A stretch of DNA of 44,181 bases, taken from positions 1 to 44,181 of IMG/VR virus record IMGVR_UViG_3300021475_000031; one strand, given 5' to 3'. The notes beneath the pieces are model-generated. The model had not been told where the DNA came from, did no database searches, and saw only the letters and a program-made list of their open reading frames with translations. Below are positions 38,081 through 44,181 of the stretch, one piece after another. Every line of letters begins with the position of its first letter. Position 1 is the stretch's first letter. The translations under genes were made by a program, and so were the position numbers. The DNA is from a virus.

Positions 38081-38635
38081 TTAGGCGACCGCGACGGCGT
38101 TTGAAACGGCCGGCGTCGAGCCGGCGGGGTTGGTCGCCGTCACCTGGCAACTGACCGACGTTCCGCTATCGGCTGCAACGAGCACGTGGGTTGCGGCGGT
38201 CGCGCCGGCGATCGGCGTCACGCCGCGCCGCCATTGGTAGGCGTAGGACGTCGGGACATAGGTCCAGTTGCCCATGGTGCAGCTAAGCGTCGAGCCGACC
38301 GTCGCCGTGCCGGAAACGACCGGCGGGCTCGTCATGACCGGCGGCAAGACTTTGCTCAGTTCGGCCGTGATCGCGTTCGACATCTGCAGCGGCGTGAGAT
38401 TGCCCGCCCGGCCGGCGTTGACGACAAGCAAAATATCGTTGGTGAAACGCGAATTGAGCCGATGGCCAGGCTTCAAGCCGGTTGGCGCGGCCTTGAGCGT
38501 CGTATCGCCCTTGGTCGTGTCGGGGTTAAGCGCCGCCGCGATCGCGTTGAGCTCGGCCGCCCGGGTCGTATAGGCGGGATGGATCATCGCGGTGAGTTTG
38601 ATTTGGCTTTGAAAGTCGGCGACTTGATAGCTCAT
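38081..38635 (-). CDS. Ig-like domain protein
   Basis: The 184-residue product has an N-terminal helical part (ADFQSQIKLTAMIHPAYTTR, LTPLQMSNAITAEL) and a C-terminal bacterial Ig-like fold from about residue 103. Strands include VVSGTATVGSTLSCTMGNW, SYAYQWRRGVTPIAGAT and SVSCQVTATNPAGSTPAVSN. Ig-like modules on phages usually decorate the capsid or tail and stick weakly to carbohydrates. The ATG at 38635 overlaps the preceding stop. A virion surface role is likely. Confidence 0.7.
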   Translation of the reverse strand: MSYQVADFQSQIKLTAMIHPAYTTRAAELNAIAAALNPDTTKGDTTLKAAPTGLKPGHRLNSRFTNDILLVVNAGRAGNLTPLQMSNAITAELSKVLPPVMTSPPVVSGTATVGSTLSCTMGNWTYVPTSYAYQWRRGVTPIAGATAATHVLVAADSGTSVSCQVTATNPAGSTPAVSNAVAVA

Positions 38636-39501
38636 GATCGGCGGCCCTTGAACAGATCGGCGAGGTTGAGGGTCGTATAGATCGGGTTGCTCGAGAGCGG
38701 CCCTCGGCCGCTGCCGGGCACTTGATATTGCGCCGTGCCGAACCTTGGATTTGCGATCGCCGCCGGCGCGCTCGGCGCCTGGCCTTGGCCGCCAAGGTTC
38801 TTTGGCCGGCGCGGCGGCAAAGGGCTCGAGCCGCTCGAGGCGCTCGAGCCGCCAGGCGTGGGCGTATCGCTCGGCGAGCCAGTGGGCGTCGGGCCGGCCG
38901 TGCCGCTTGAGCCGCCAGGGCCGGGCGTCGACCATGACGGATAATTTTGCGGGGTCGGCGAATAGGGGCGGTGCGGCTGGCCGGGGTTGGTGACTTGCGG
39001 GCCTGGCATGCCGCCGACGCCGCTCGGCCGTTGCATCCATAAATTGGTCGGCGCTTGGTCGTCGGACGCCGTCGGCGTCGGTTGCATGACGCCGGCGCCG
39101 GCGATCGCCGCTCGAGCGTAAGGGTTCATGTTGCCGAGCATGGCGAGCGGATTGAAGCCGCCGCCGGCCGCCGGGCCGCCGGGGCCGTTCATCGGTTGGC
39201 CTTGCTGAAATGTCGACGCGCCGGCTTGGGCCGGAAAGCCCATCGATGGCGCCCCAGGCGTGGCGCCTTGGCGGCCAAGCACGCCGCCGCCGGGCATGAG
39301 GCCTTGCGGGCCGCCGCTATAGGGGCCTACGGCGCCGCCTGGCGCGTTGGGCACGCTCGCGCCGGGCGAGGGTATCAATTGCCTCAGCCAGTCGGGAAGG
39401 CCGCTAGACGGCCCTATAGAGCCGTCGGGAAGCGTCGTCCAACCTGGCGGCATGCGATAGGGGCTATTCCAATCGCTGCCCGTCATGTCGGTGACCGGCA
39501 T
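38632..39501 (-). CDS. Gly/Pro/Ser-rich low-complexity protein, 289 residues
   Basis: The protein is mostly disordered: SSGLPDWLRQLIPSPGA, MLGNMNPYARAAIAGAG and a long PTPTGSPSDTPTPGGSSASS tract. It resembles linker or ejection-type virion proteins and is coupled to the Ig-like gene. The 3' quarter contains PRRPKNLGGQG and ends with LADLFKGRRS. No enzymatic motif. It may tether the Ig-like protein or fill the capsid; both are guesses. Confidence 0.5.
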   Translation of the reverse strand: MPVTDMTGSDWNSPYRMPPGWTTLPDGSIGPSSGLPDWLRQLIPSPGASVPNAPGGAVGPYSGGPQGLMPGGGVLGRQGATPGAPSMGFPAQAGASTFQQGQPMNGPGGPAAGGGFNPLAMLGNMNPYARAAIAGAGVMQPTPTASDDQAPTNLWMQRPSGVGGMPGPQVTNPGQPHRPYSPTPQNYPSWSTPGPGGSSGTAGPTPTGSPSDTPTPGGSSASSGSSPLPPRRPKNLGGQGQAPSAPAAIANPRFGTAQYQVPGSGRGPLSSNPIYTTLNLADLFKGRRS

Positions 39502-39502
39502 G

Positions 39503-39904
39503 TTAGCGCCGGTTCACGGGGTCGGCGGCGACTTGGGTCGGGCTCACGCCGGCGACGGTGCGCGGCCTATCTCGAGGATCGCGCTCGTCGAGCCTGGCCT
39601 TGCGGCGCTCGATCCCTTCCTCGGTCATTTCCTCGGATCGCTCGCGCTGTTCCTGCGCGATCGTGCGCACGGGCTCCTCTTGAAGCCGGGTCGCGGCGAG
39701 CTCCTCGGTTCGAAGCTTGTTCTCTTGCGGGTCGGGGCCCTCGCCGGGGATATCGCGCGCATAGCGCGAGCCGGGCGGATAGGTCTGCGCGGGCCCGACG
39801 GTCACGCCAGGCGCGGGTCGGTTGACCGGCGGGGGTTGGGTCGGCCTGGCGGTCGGCGGCTGTTGGGGGGCCGGCCTCGCCGGCGGTTGCGGGGTCGTCG
39901 GCAT
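39503..39904 (-). CDS. Pro-rich / charged disordered protein, 133 residues
   Basis: The first 45 residues are Pro-rich (MPTTPQPPARPAPQQPPTAR), the rest is highly charged helix (RLQEEPVRTIAQEQRERSEE, GIERRKARLDERDPRDRPR). It starts 15 bp after the upstream gene and ends one base before the next. It looks like an intrinsically disordered phage protein. Function is unknown. Alternative: a virion-associated linker. Confidence 0.45.
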   Translation of the reverse strand: MPTTPQPPARPAPQQPPTARPTQPPPVNRPAPGVTVGPAQTYPPGSRYARDIPGEGPDPQENKLRTEELAATRLQEEPVRTIAQEQRERSEEMTEEGIERRKARLDERDPRDRPRTVAGVSPTQVAADPVNRR

Positions 39905-39919
39905 GGTCGGCTCCTCGGG

Positions 39920-40135
39920 TTAGCGCTTGCTGTGGTCGTCGGGCTTGGCTTTGTCGGGCGTCTTGGCGTCGCGGCGCTGGCCTTCCTCGGCCGCTTCGCT
40001 ATGCCCGCCGGTCGACGGGCCGCCAGGTTCGCCAGGGAGCGGATTATTCGGGCCGCTGCCTTTGCGCGTCGGGTCGACGCGATCGCGATCGGGGCGCGCG
40101 TCTTTGGGATCGTTGGGGTTTTCTGGGTTTGGCAT
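39920..40135 (-). CDS. Small hydrophilic disordered protein, 71 residues
   Basis: ATG at 40135 is selected because GAGGAG lies about ten bases upstream. The peptide is almost entirely charged or Pro/Gly (MPNPENPNDPKDARPDRDR, GHSEAAEEGQRRDAKTPDKA). Such text is found in small phage proteins of unknown function. The start-proximal ribosome site is the main evidence that it is translated. Confidence 0.5.
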   Translation of the reverse strand: MPNPENPNDPKDARPDRDRVDPTRKGSGPNNPLPGEPGGPSTGGHSEAAEEGQRRDAKTPDKAKPDDHSKR

Positions 40136-40194
40136 TTGGGGCAGTCTCCTCACTTACGCATAGGAAACGCACGAACGCCTGATTTGGTAGCACG

Positions 40195-40461
40195 TTATCG
40201 CCAAGCTCTAAAGCGCCCCTTTAAGAGTAGCGCGGCCGCCTCGAGGCGCTTCAACTTGTCGCCGCTGTTCATTCCCTCGAGCAGGATTTTCTCGGCCTTG
40301 TCGAGATTGCGCTCGGTCGCCTCGAGCGCCTCGGCGCGCAATGCCGGATTGTCGCTTACAAACTTGCGCAAGTCGGCGCTTGGAACGTCGAGCGCTCGCG
40401 CCGCCAGGCCTACGCTGCCCTTGGCCTCGAGGAGGGCGCGCCTGACTTCATCAATGTTCAT
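40195..40461 (-). CDS. Second small-terminase-like HTH protein
   Basis: The 88-residue protein aligns over its length with 3088-3543: KGSVGLAARALDVPSADLRK corresponds to the HTH there, and ERNLDKAEKILLEGM to ERNVDKAVGIIRDGM. It lacks the C-terminal extension of the longer paralogue. Either could be the true small terminase or a regulator. It overlaps the zinc-ribbon gene by 11 bp. Confidence 0.55.
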   Translation of the reverse strand: MNIDEVRRALLEAKGSVGLAARALDVPSADLRKFVSDNPALRAEALEATERNLDKAEKILLEGMNSGDKLKRLEAAALLLKGRFRAWR

Positions 40462-40975
40462 CAGACTTCATCAGAGGGTGCGCCATGCGCTTGCGCGCCG
40501 CCGCCACCCTATCCATGCACTCTTGCCGCTGGCGGATGATAAGCCGCCGCAAGGCGCCCTCGAGCGATCGGCGCCGATCTATAGTCCACGCGCGCGGCTT
40601 ATGCCTGGCCGGGCCGCCGTACAGAAGCGCGCGCAAGTGGGCGATCCGCGTTTCCTTGTCGTGATGCTGGCAACGATAGAGGAGGCCGTCGCACCGCCGG
40701 CAAACGAGGCGGCCATCCTCGGTCAATCGCAGCGTTCGGGTGCGGTGGCCGCATTGAGGGCAAACGAAAAACGACCATCCGCCGCCGTTGGGGAATTGCG
40801 TATGCGCGAGCTTGACCTTGCGCTCAAGTCCGTCGCCCATATTGACCGAAATTGCCGACATGCTCGGCGTGACGACGCCGGTCGCTCTCAGCCTCGAAAT
40901 GCCGATCGCCGGTAAGTCGTCTTTGCTTAGCGGCCTCGCAGGAGCATGTCGTGACGGGCCGGAACGCAATTGCAA
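40451..40975 (-). CDS. Zinc-ribbon protein
   Basis: A four-Cys ribbon is clear: FVCPQCGHRTRTLRL followed by LVCRRCDGLLYRCQHH. A basic C-terminal region (RRRSLEGALRRLIIRQRQEC) could bind nucleic acid. The upstream part ISRLRATGVVTPS resembles the start of conserved hypothetical proteins of this type, so a TTG start at 40975 (overlapping the previous gene) is taken; ATG at 40861 is the conservative alternative. It may be a transcription or replication accessory factor. Confidence 0.55.
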   Translation of the reverse strand: MQLRSGPSRHAPARPLSKDDLPAIGISRLRATGVVTPSMSAISVNMGDGLERKVKLAHTQFPNGGGWSFFVCPQCGHRTRTLRLTEDGRLVCRRCDGLLYRCQHHDKETRIAHLRALLYGGPARHKPRAWTIDRRRSLEGALRRLIIRQRQECMDRVAAARKRMAHPLMKSDEH

Positions 40976-41403
40976 AATAGCTCCGCATCGATGAGGCTTT
41001 GCGCGCCTAGCAAGCCGACGGCCTGGCCCAATTGCTGGTTTTGATATTGCTGCGCGCCCTGATTGTAGAAGTTTTGCGCGTTCATCGCCGCTTGGGCGTT
41101 GTGTTGCGCCAGCATATTTTGCTGCGCTTGCATCTGGGCGGCCGCTTGCTGCAGGGCGATTTGAGGCGGCCGGCCAAGCGCTCGCTCGCGCCAGATATCG
41201 ATAAGCTCTTGATCGCGCCGGGCTTGCGCGTTGGCGGTGGCGATCGCGTCCTCGAGCTCGGCGATCCTGACGATTAGAGCGGCGTTTTCCTCATATTGGC
41301 GATCGCGCTCGGCCTTGAACTCGGAGCGCCTAGCAACTTGGACCGATTTGGCCTTGGCGGCGACGCCGGCGAGCACAAAAGCCAGGACGCTCGAAATCGA
41401 CAT
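40927..41403 (-). CDS. Membrane-anchored coiled-coil, Gln-rich protein
   Basis: The 158-residue protein has an N-terminal hydrophobic segment (ISSVLAFVLAGVAAKA) followed by a coiled coil (FKAERDRQYEENAALIVRI, AELEDAIATANAQARRDQEL). A Gln/Ala-rich part (QQAAAQMQAQQNMLAQHNAQ) comes next. The pattern is seen in spanin-like and virion proteins. A lysis-spanin role is conceivable, but no lipoprotein partner is seen. Function is unknown. Confidence 0.5.
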   Translation of the reverse strand: MSISSVLAFVLAGVAAKAKSVQVARRSEFKAERDRQYEENAALIVRIAELEDAIATANAQARRDQELIDIWRERALGRPPQIALQQAAAQMQAQQNMLAQHNAQAAMNAQNFYNQGAQQYQNQQLGQAVGLLGAQSLIDAELFCNCVPARHDMLLRGR

Positions 41404-41454
41404 TGGGACGCCTCCCGAAGTTGCGCCATAATCAATCCGCCTTATCGGGCGCCG

Positions 41455-41670
41455 TCAAGACTTGATCCCGAGCTCGCGCCTTATGTTGGAATGGCGGACC
41501 GCCAGGCGGACGAAAAGCGCAACGACCTCGGGGATTTTGTGCGGCCGGCCGTTGCGCTCGCCTTGCTCCCACCCGCCGACGGCGCGCGGGGAGACGTGGA
41601 AAACCTCGGCAAATTCGACTTGCGTCAATTTGAGCCTGTTTCGCGCTTCTTTGAATTCGCCCGGGGTCAT
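41455..41670 (-). CDS. Small XRE HTH regulator
   Basis: The 71-residue protein reads EFKEARNRLKLTQVEFAEVF then HVSPRAVGGWEQGERNG, a standard XRE helix-turn-helix with the WE-G turn of Rv2021c/YgiT-like antitoxin regulators. It could be the regulator of the right-arm palindromes, or part of a stand-alone control unit. It is preceded by a small membrane protein gene, with a strong ribosome site (AAGGAGAAACG) before the ATG. Confidence 0.75.
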   Translation of the reverse strand: MTPGEFKEARNRLKLTQVEFAEVFHVSPRAVGGWEQGERNGRPHKIPEVVALFVRLAVRHSNIRRELGIKS

Positions 41671-41687
41671 GGTCGTTTCTCCTTGGG

Positions 41688-41855
41688 TTATCCGAGCGCG
41701 CCGACTTTGGAGGCGATGCGCAGCAACAGCCACAGGGCCGGGGCGCCGAAAACGGCGAGGACGCCGTAAAGGCCGCCGACCATCCATGTGAGCAACCGCA
41801 GATCGGATCGAACCGAGGCAAGCTCCGCCCGGAGTGCTCCCAATTGCAGAGCCAT
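41688..41855 (-). CDS. Small membrane protein, 55 residues
   Basis: The minus-strand ORF starts at 41855, overlapping the end of the upstream gene by one base region. It opens MALQLGALRAELASVRSDLR, a short coiled coil, then a hydrophobic part with WMVGGLYGVLAVFGAPALW and LLLRIASKVG. This coiled-coil plus membrane pattern matches many small phage proteins and is too regular to be chance. It lies just before the XRE gene. Function is unknown. Confidence 0.65.
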   Translation of the reverse strand: MALQLGALRAELASVRSDLRLLTWMVGGLYGVLAVFGAPALWLLLRIASKVGALG

Positions 41856-42065
41856 TTAGGCGGCCTCTTCGAGCGACCATCGCAAAATGACGTCGGAATG
41901 GCTCTCGCCGGGCCCACGGGCCCGGTTGAAGTTGTTGAGCGTCATTTTATCCAGCCAAAGGTAAAAGCCGCCTGACGGGCTACCTTGGGCCTCCAGTCGC
42001 CTATGCTCGGGAACGCCCGTGCATAGGGCCGCGTAGGCGGCGGCGCTGATTTCAATTCGGATCAT
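41856..42065 (-). CDS. Hypothetical protein, 69 residues
   Basis: ATG at 42065 starts MIRIEISAAAYAALCTGVPE, then GGFYLWLDKMTLNNFNRARG and GESHSDVILRWSLEEAA. It looks like a compact alpha/beta domain; no named family. A degenerate palindrome (TGGCCAAAATGGCT at 42087-42100) lies 22 bp before the start and may place the gene in the right-end regulon. The following gene starts at 41855, immediately adjacent. Confidence 0.6.
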   Translation of the reverse strand: MIRIEISAAAYAALCTGVPEHRRLEAQGSPSGGFYLWLDKMTLNNFNRARGPGESHSDVILRWSLEEAA

Positions 42066-42147
42066 AGTTAACTCGTTGGTTTGGGCTGGCCAAAATGGCT
42101 GTTTTATATTGTGGCAAATTGTTGAGCGCTTATCAACGGGCGGAATT

Positions 42148-42624
42148 TCACGCTCTTGTGACTTGGCCGCGCCGATCGACGCGGACCGCACAACCCGCGC
42201 GGAGCAAATCGACCGCGCTGCCGATGCCCCATGGCATGGCCTCATAGTCCGGTAAGCTTTCGGGATAACGCGCCATAAGCGCGTCAACGATCGCCTTGGC
42301 GGTCGACATCTCCCATGCGTCATGCTCGCAAGCCTGATAGTCATAGAAGCGCGCAAGCTTGGCGATCGCGGCCGGCTTGGCGATCCGGCGCTTGAAACGA
42401 TAGGCGCGAGCCTGGCGAAGGCCGCGCGCCATTTCAACGCGCATGTCATGGCCTTTCGGCCGCGCGTGCACGCGGTAGCAAGCTTCGAAGCTGGCCACAT
42501 TCTCGCGCAGGAGCTCGCGGCCGAACGCGGTCAAGTTGAGGAGCTTGCGCCCGTGCGGGTACAAGCGCGAATAGGCGGTGACGAGGATATCAATATCGAA
42601 GTTGGAAACGACTAAGCAGGACAT
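42148..42624 (-). CDS. Conserved hypothetical protein of plasmid/phage type
   Basis: The start is taken at ATG 42624, with AAGGA about 9 nt upstream, so that the palindrome at 42642-42656 lies before the gene. The 158-residue protein begins MSCLVVSNFDIDILVTAYSR and contains FYDYQACEHDAWEMSTAKAI and LPDYEAMPWGI. I recall similar proteins on phages and mobile elements; function unknown. Upstream in-frame ATGs (42738, 42762) would put the operators inside the gene and are less likely. Confidence 0.65.
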   Translation of the reverse strand: MSCLVVSNFDIDILVTAYSRLYPHGRKLLNLTAFGRELLRENVASFEACYRVHARPKGHDMRVEMARGLRQARAYRFKRRIAKPAAIAKLARFYDYQACEHDAWEMSTAKAIVDALMARYPESLPDYEAMPWGIGSAVDLLRAGCAVRVDRRGQVTRA

Positions 42625-42835
42625 TTGAGCGGGTTCCTTATTGGCCATTGTGGCCAGTTGGTTAACGTGGCTTGAGGATGACGTGGCAGTAATAGGCGCC
42701 CGAAGTGCTGACGGCGCCGGCGCGCCCATTTTGAGCATGCTGGTTTCCTTCATTTTGGCCATTGTGGCCAGTTGTCGCGCACAATCGCGCGCCTATGCCC
42801 TCGAACCATTCGAACTCGAGGGCATAAACTCGCGA
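42625..42835. promoter_or_regulatory. Leader with two palindromes and a long hairpin
   Basis: Palindromes TGGCCATTGTGGCCA lie at 42642-42656 and 42756-42770. An 11-bp perfect inverted repeat, TATGCCCTCGA (42794-42804) with TCGAGGGCATA (42816-42826), has an 11-base loop and no T tract. No separate gene is convincing, although ATGs with AAGGA sites follow each palindrome on the minus strand (42738, 42624). The hairpin could separate the 22-codon ORF from the gene downstream. Confidence 0.5.
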
Positions 42836-42904
42836 TTAGACGCGGCCGCTTGCCACCATGAACAGGGCGAACGCGAGCGAGAGGGCGGTGAGGGCGGTTT
42901 CCAT
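42836..42904 (-). CDS. Candidate 22-residue hydrophobic peptide
   Basis: On the minus strand, ATG at 42904 follows AAGGCG by seven bases and opens METALTALSLAFALFMVASG plus RV, then stop. The text is a single short membrane-type helix. It lies 15-30 bp behind a palindrome and 34 bp from a promoter, so it is placed exactly where a first gene should be. Tiny ORFs occur by chance, so this needs transcript or translation evidence. Confidence 0.4.
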   Translation of the reverse strand: METALTALSLAFALFMVASGRV

Positions 42905-42918
42905 AGGTTTCGCCTTTC

Positions 42919-42974
42919 TGGCCATTATGGCCACTTCCGAGCCGCGTATAACTGGCCACAATGGCCAGTGTCAA
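42919..42974 (-). promoter_or_regulatory. Palindrome-controlled promoter P2
   Basis: Minus-strand TTGACA (42969-42974), 18-bp spacer, TATACG (42945-42950). The palindrome TGGCCACAATGGCCA (42953-42967) fills the spacer, and a second, TGGCCATTATGGCCA (42919-42933), lies 34 bp downstream in the leader. Binding of a repressor would block polymerase. The -35 overlaps the stop codon of the upstream gene. Confidence 0.75.
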
Positions 42975-43705
42975 GACACAACAAAGCCGCTTGTGTCGCG
43001 CTTGGCGCGCAATCCCTTCGGCGAAAGGCCGATAACGAACGGGCCACGCGCCAGCGTGCTGGCGTTGTCAAGGTGGCGCAAGTCGTGTTGATCGCCGTCA
43101 AGCACGGCGTGGCCAAGGTAGCGCGCGGGCTTGTCGCCCGCGAACACAACCGCAACGTTGCCGCCAGCCGCTAGAACGCGTGCGCAATCGGCCTCGTTTG
43201 TCTCAGAACGCGAAAAAGTGACGTGGTAATTGGGGGCGAGCTTGCCTTGCGCATGCGCCAAGGCTTTGGCCACGGATTTCGTATAGTCGACAAACTGGAC
43301 ATCGGCGAATTGATCGAAAATCGCGCGTGGCCAATTGATGTCGGTTGCGCCATTGAGACGCACGCAAAGCTTTAGGCCTTTGTTGCGCGCGGTCGTTTGG
43401 GCGCGCTTGATCCCCGCGAGGAGCTCGCCCATGAATGCTTGGCGATCGCGCATGAACATTTGCGCCTTGGCCTTGCGGCTGTCGCGCACGCTATTGGTAT
43501 CGGTCTCCTGATTTGAGACCATGCCCGCTTGGCCGGAATACCAGCCAAGGCAAAGCGCAAGACAGCCGGCCGAAGCATGAGGGCAAAGATTGCCGACACC
43601 GCCTGTCGAGGCGGGCGCCATATAGTTGATTGCATTGAGGTAGCCAAAGCCGCGCGCCTTGATCGCCTTGGCGCTGTCGAGTGAGAAAAAGCGTTTGAAT
43701 TGCAT
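42971..43705 (-). CDS. Cys-cluster phage protein (GP88 / DUF7227-like)
   Basis: The 244-residue protein contains NLCPHASAGCLALCLGWYSG at about residues 39-58, three to four Cys residues spaced as in metal or Fe-S binding loops. RDSRKAKAQMFMRDRQAFM and LCVRLNGATDINW follow. This matches, from memory, phage and plasmid proteins called GP88 or DUF7227, sometimes described as radical-SAM-like; the function is unknown. A GGAGTTACATCAA leader provides its ribosome site. Expression is driven by P1 at 43767-43796. Confidence 0.75.
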   Translation of the reverse strand: MQFKRFFSLDSAKAIKARGFGYLNAINYMAPASTGGVGNLCPHASAGCLALCLGWYSGQAGMVSNQETDTNSVRDSRKAKAQMFMRDRQAFMGELLAGIKRAQTTARNKGLKLCVRLNGATDINWPRAIFDQFADVQFVDYTKSVAKALAHAQGKLAPNYHVTFSRSETNEADCARVLAAGGNVAVVFAGDKPARYLGHAVLDGDQHDLRHLDNASTLARGPFVIGLSPKGLRAKRDTSGFVVS

Positions 43706-43740
43706 TTGATGTAACTCCGTTAACCTGGCTTGCTCCTAAC

Positions 43741-43796
43741 TAGCCACAATGGCTAGCTGCAAGTCAGATATAGGTGGCCATAATGGCCAGTGTCAA
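43741..43796 (-). promoter_or_regulatory. Palindrome-controlled promoter P1
   Basis: Minus-strand TTGACA (43791-43796), 18-bp spacer and TATATC (43767-43772). TGGCCATAATGGCCA (43775-43789) occupies the spacer. A second palindrome, TAGCCACAATGGCTA (43741-43755), lies 34 bp downstream, in the leader of the 42971-43705 gene. The arrangement duplicates P2 exactly. The same upstream palindrome is present in the left terminal repeat at 6-20. Confidence 0.75.
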
Positions 43797-43857
43797 GACA
43801 TTTGTTGAAAACTTTTTATTGCGCCTTGCGCACGTTCAAGCGCAAGATTAGGATGTC

Positions 43858-44112
43858 ATGCTTAAAGACTTGAAATCAAACGAAAAAATCGCGATGATTT
43901 TTCAGCTAGAGCAATTGTTCGAACATGACGAAACGAGCGCCATCATTGCAACGCTTCACCGCATTGCCGAACGCAAGGCCTTTTCCTTCACGCGCGGCCG
44001 CCAGGATTATCAAATCGCGCTACGCTGGCAGGAACTCGCGGACGCATTGCACGCCGTCAAGTTCGAGCTCGAACTCACCGATCGCCGGCGCTCTCGCCCC
44101 ACAGATTTTTAG
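43858..44112 (+). CDS. Terminal-repeat protein, 84 residues
   Basis: The soluble product begins MLKDLKSNEKIAMIFQLEQL, contains RIAERKAFSFTRGRQDYQIA and ends with a helical EFELELTDRRR-like charged tail (KFELELTDRRRSR). No family is recognised. It is divergent from the palindrome-controlled minus-strand cluster and is followed by a possible small terminator. The left copy is deleted, so it is dispensable in at least one variant or was lost in part of the population. Confidence 0.6.
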   Translation: MLKDLKSNEKIAMIFQLEQLFEHDETSAIIATLHRIAERKAFSFTRGRQDYQIALRWQELADALHAVKFELELTDRRRSRPTDF

Positions 44113-44181
44113 CCGCAAGCCCACTTAAACGCCGTCACGCGCCAAGCTTGGCCTTTTTCGCGCGCCTCCAAATACATAAGC
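44113..44181. other. Right terminal non-coding tail
   Basis: The last 69 bases hold a GCCAAGCTTGGC palindrome followed by CTTTTT (44141-44158) and otherwise show no gene. They are identical to 195-263 and join to the left regulatory region if the genome is circular. Confidence 0.6.

Larger units (their letters stand above)
43770..44181. repeat. Right copy of terminal direct repeat (intact)
   Basis: This 412-bp copy corresponds to 1-263 at the left end and contains the whole 84-codon ORF, the P1 palindrome and the small terminator. Its outer 114 and 104 bases are identical to the left copy; the inner part carries 149 extra bases and several substitutions. It is probably the functional version after circularisation. 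Confidence 0.9.

Noticed and set aside
41455-41855. A toxin-antitoxin pair (membrane peptide plus XRE protein)
   Set aside because: The order and sizes are suggestive, but the small protein has a coiled coil and a single hydrophobic part common to many phage proteins, and no known toxin family is evident.

Overview
The window looks like one complete temperate podovirus-type phage genome of about 43.8 kb from a high-GC alphaproteobacterial host, most likely in the Rhizobiales/Hyphomicrobiales. The contig closes on itself: positions 1-263 repeat at 43770-44181, although the left copy has lost 149 bp. An attP-like core at 28280-28324 is a perfect 3' half of an alphaproteobacterial-type tRNA-Phe(GAA), next to a tyrosine integrase and surrounded by phage genes. 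The molecule therefore represents an excised or virion form and not an integrated prophage. The host assignment rests on that tRNA fragment, the GC content and a PEP-CTERM cargo gene, and is an inference.

Layout. (1) 1-779: terminal repeat, then a gene-poor regulatory region. (2) 780-3967, plus strand: small early or packaging-side genes, including an HTH protein and a small-terminase-like protein. (3) 3983-5426, minus strand: a cargo island with a secreted PEP-CTERM protein, a small membrane ORF and a Pro/Gly-rich protein. (4) 5627-27392, plus strand: the late operon with P22-type portal, large terminase, scaffold, SU10/DUF5309-type capsid, muramidase and membrane proteins (lysis), tail adaptor, two tail fibres, a stabilization/tail protein, and a set of Gln/Ala/Pro-rich ejection-type proteins. 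One of the last is a two-domain peptidoglycan hydrolase. A minus-strand gene (9261-9527) and a free-standing HNH endonuclease (23260-23688) interrupt this operon. (5) 27386-28087, minus: three small proteins. (6) 28088-29738: attP, arm-type repeats and integrase. (7) 29719-34938, minus: excisionase-like protein, two HNH proteins, a lambda-exonuclease/YqaJ nuclease, NinB, ERF annealing protein and a C5 DNA methyltransferase. (8) 35015-35433: repressor and divergent switch. (9) 35433-37746, plus: an HTH/VRR-NUC fusion and a replication module whose initiator-position gene carries an iteron array (putative origin). (10) 37682-43705, minus: right arm with Ig-like and low-complexity virion-type proteins, a second small-terminase-like paralogue, small membrane proteins, and a leading cluster controlled by repeated 15-bp palindromes. 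(11) 43858-44112, plus: a small ORF inside the terminal repeat.

How it fits together: a CI-like repressor sits between a leftward recombination operon and a rightward replication operon. ERF, exonuclease and NinB form a recombination set. The integrase works on a tRNA-derived core. Late genes build a short-tailed virion. The most unusual elements are the phage-borne PEP-CTERM gene with its own terminator-promoter unit, the right-end palindrome regulon with operators placed in promoter spacers and repeated 34 bp downstream, the HTH/VRR-NUC fusion, the iteron origin embedded in a coding gene, and a possible gene nested in the scaffold gene. All family assignments come from reading motifs by eye; no database search was run.
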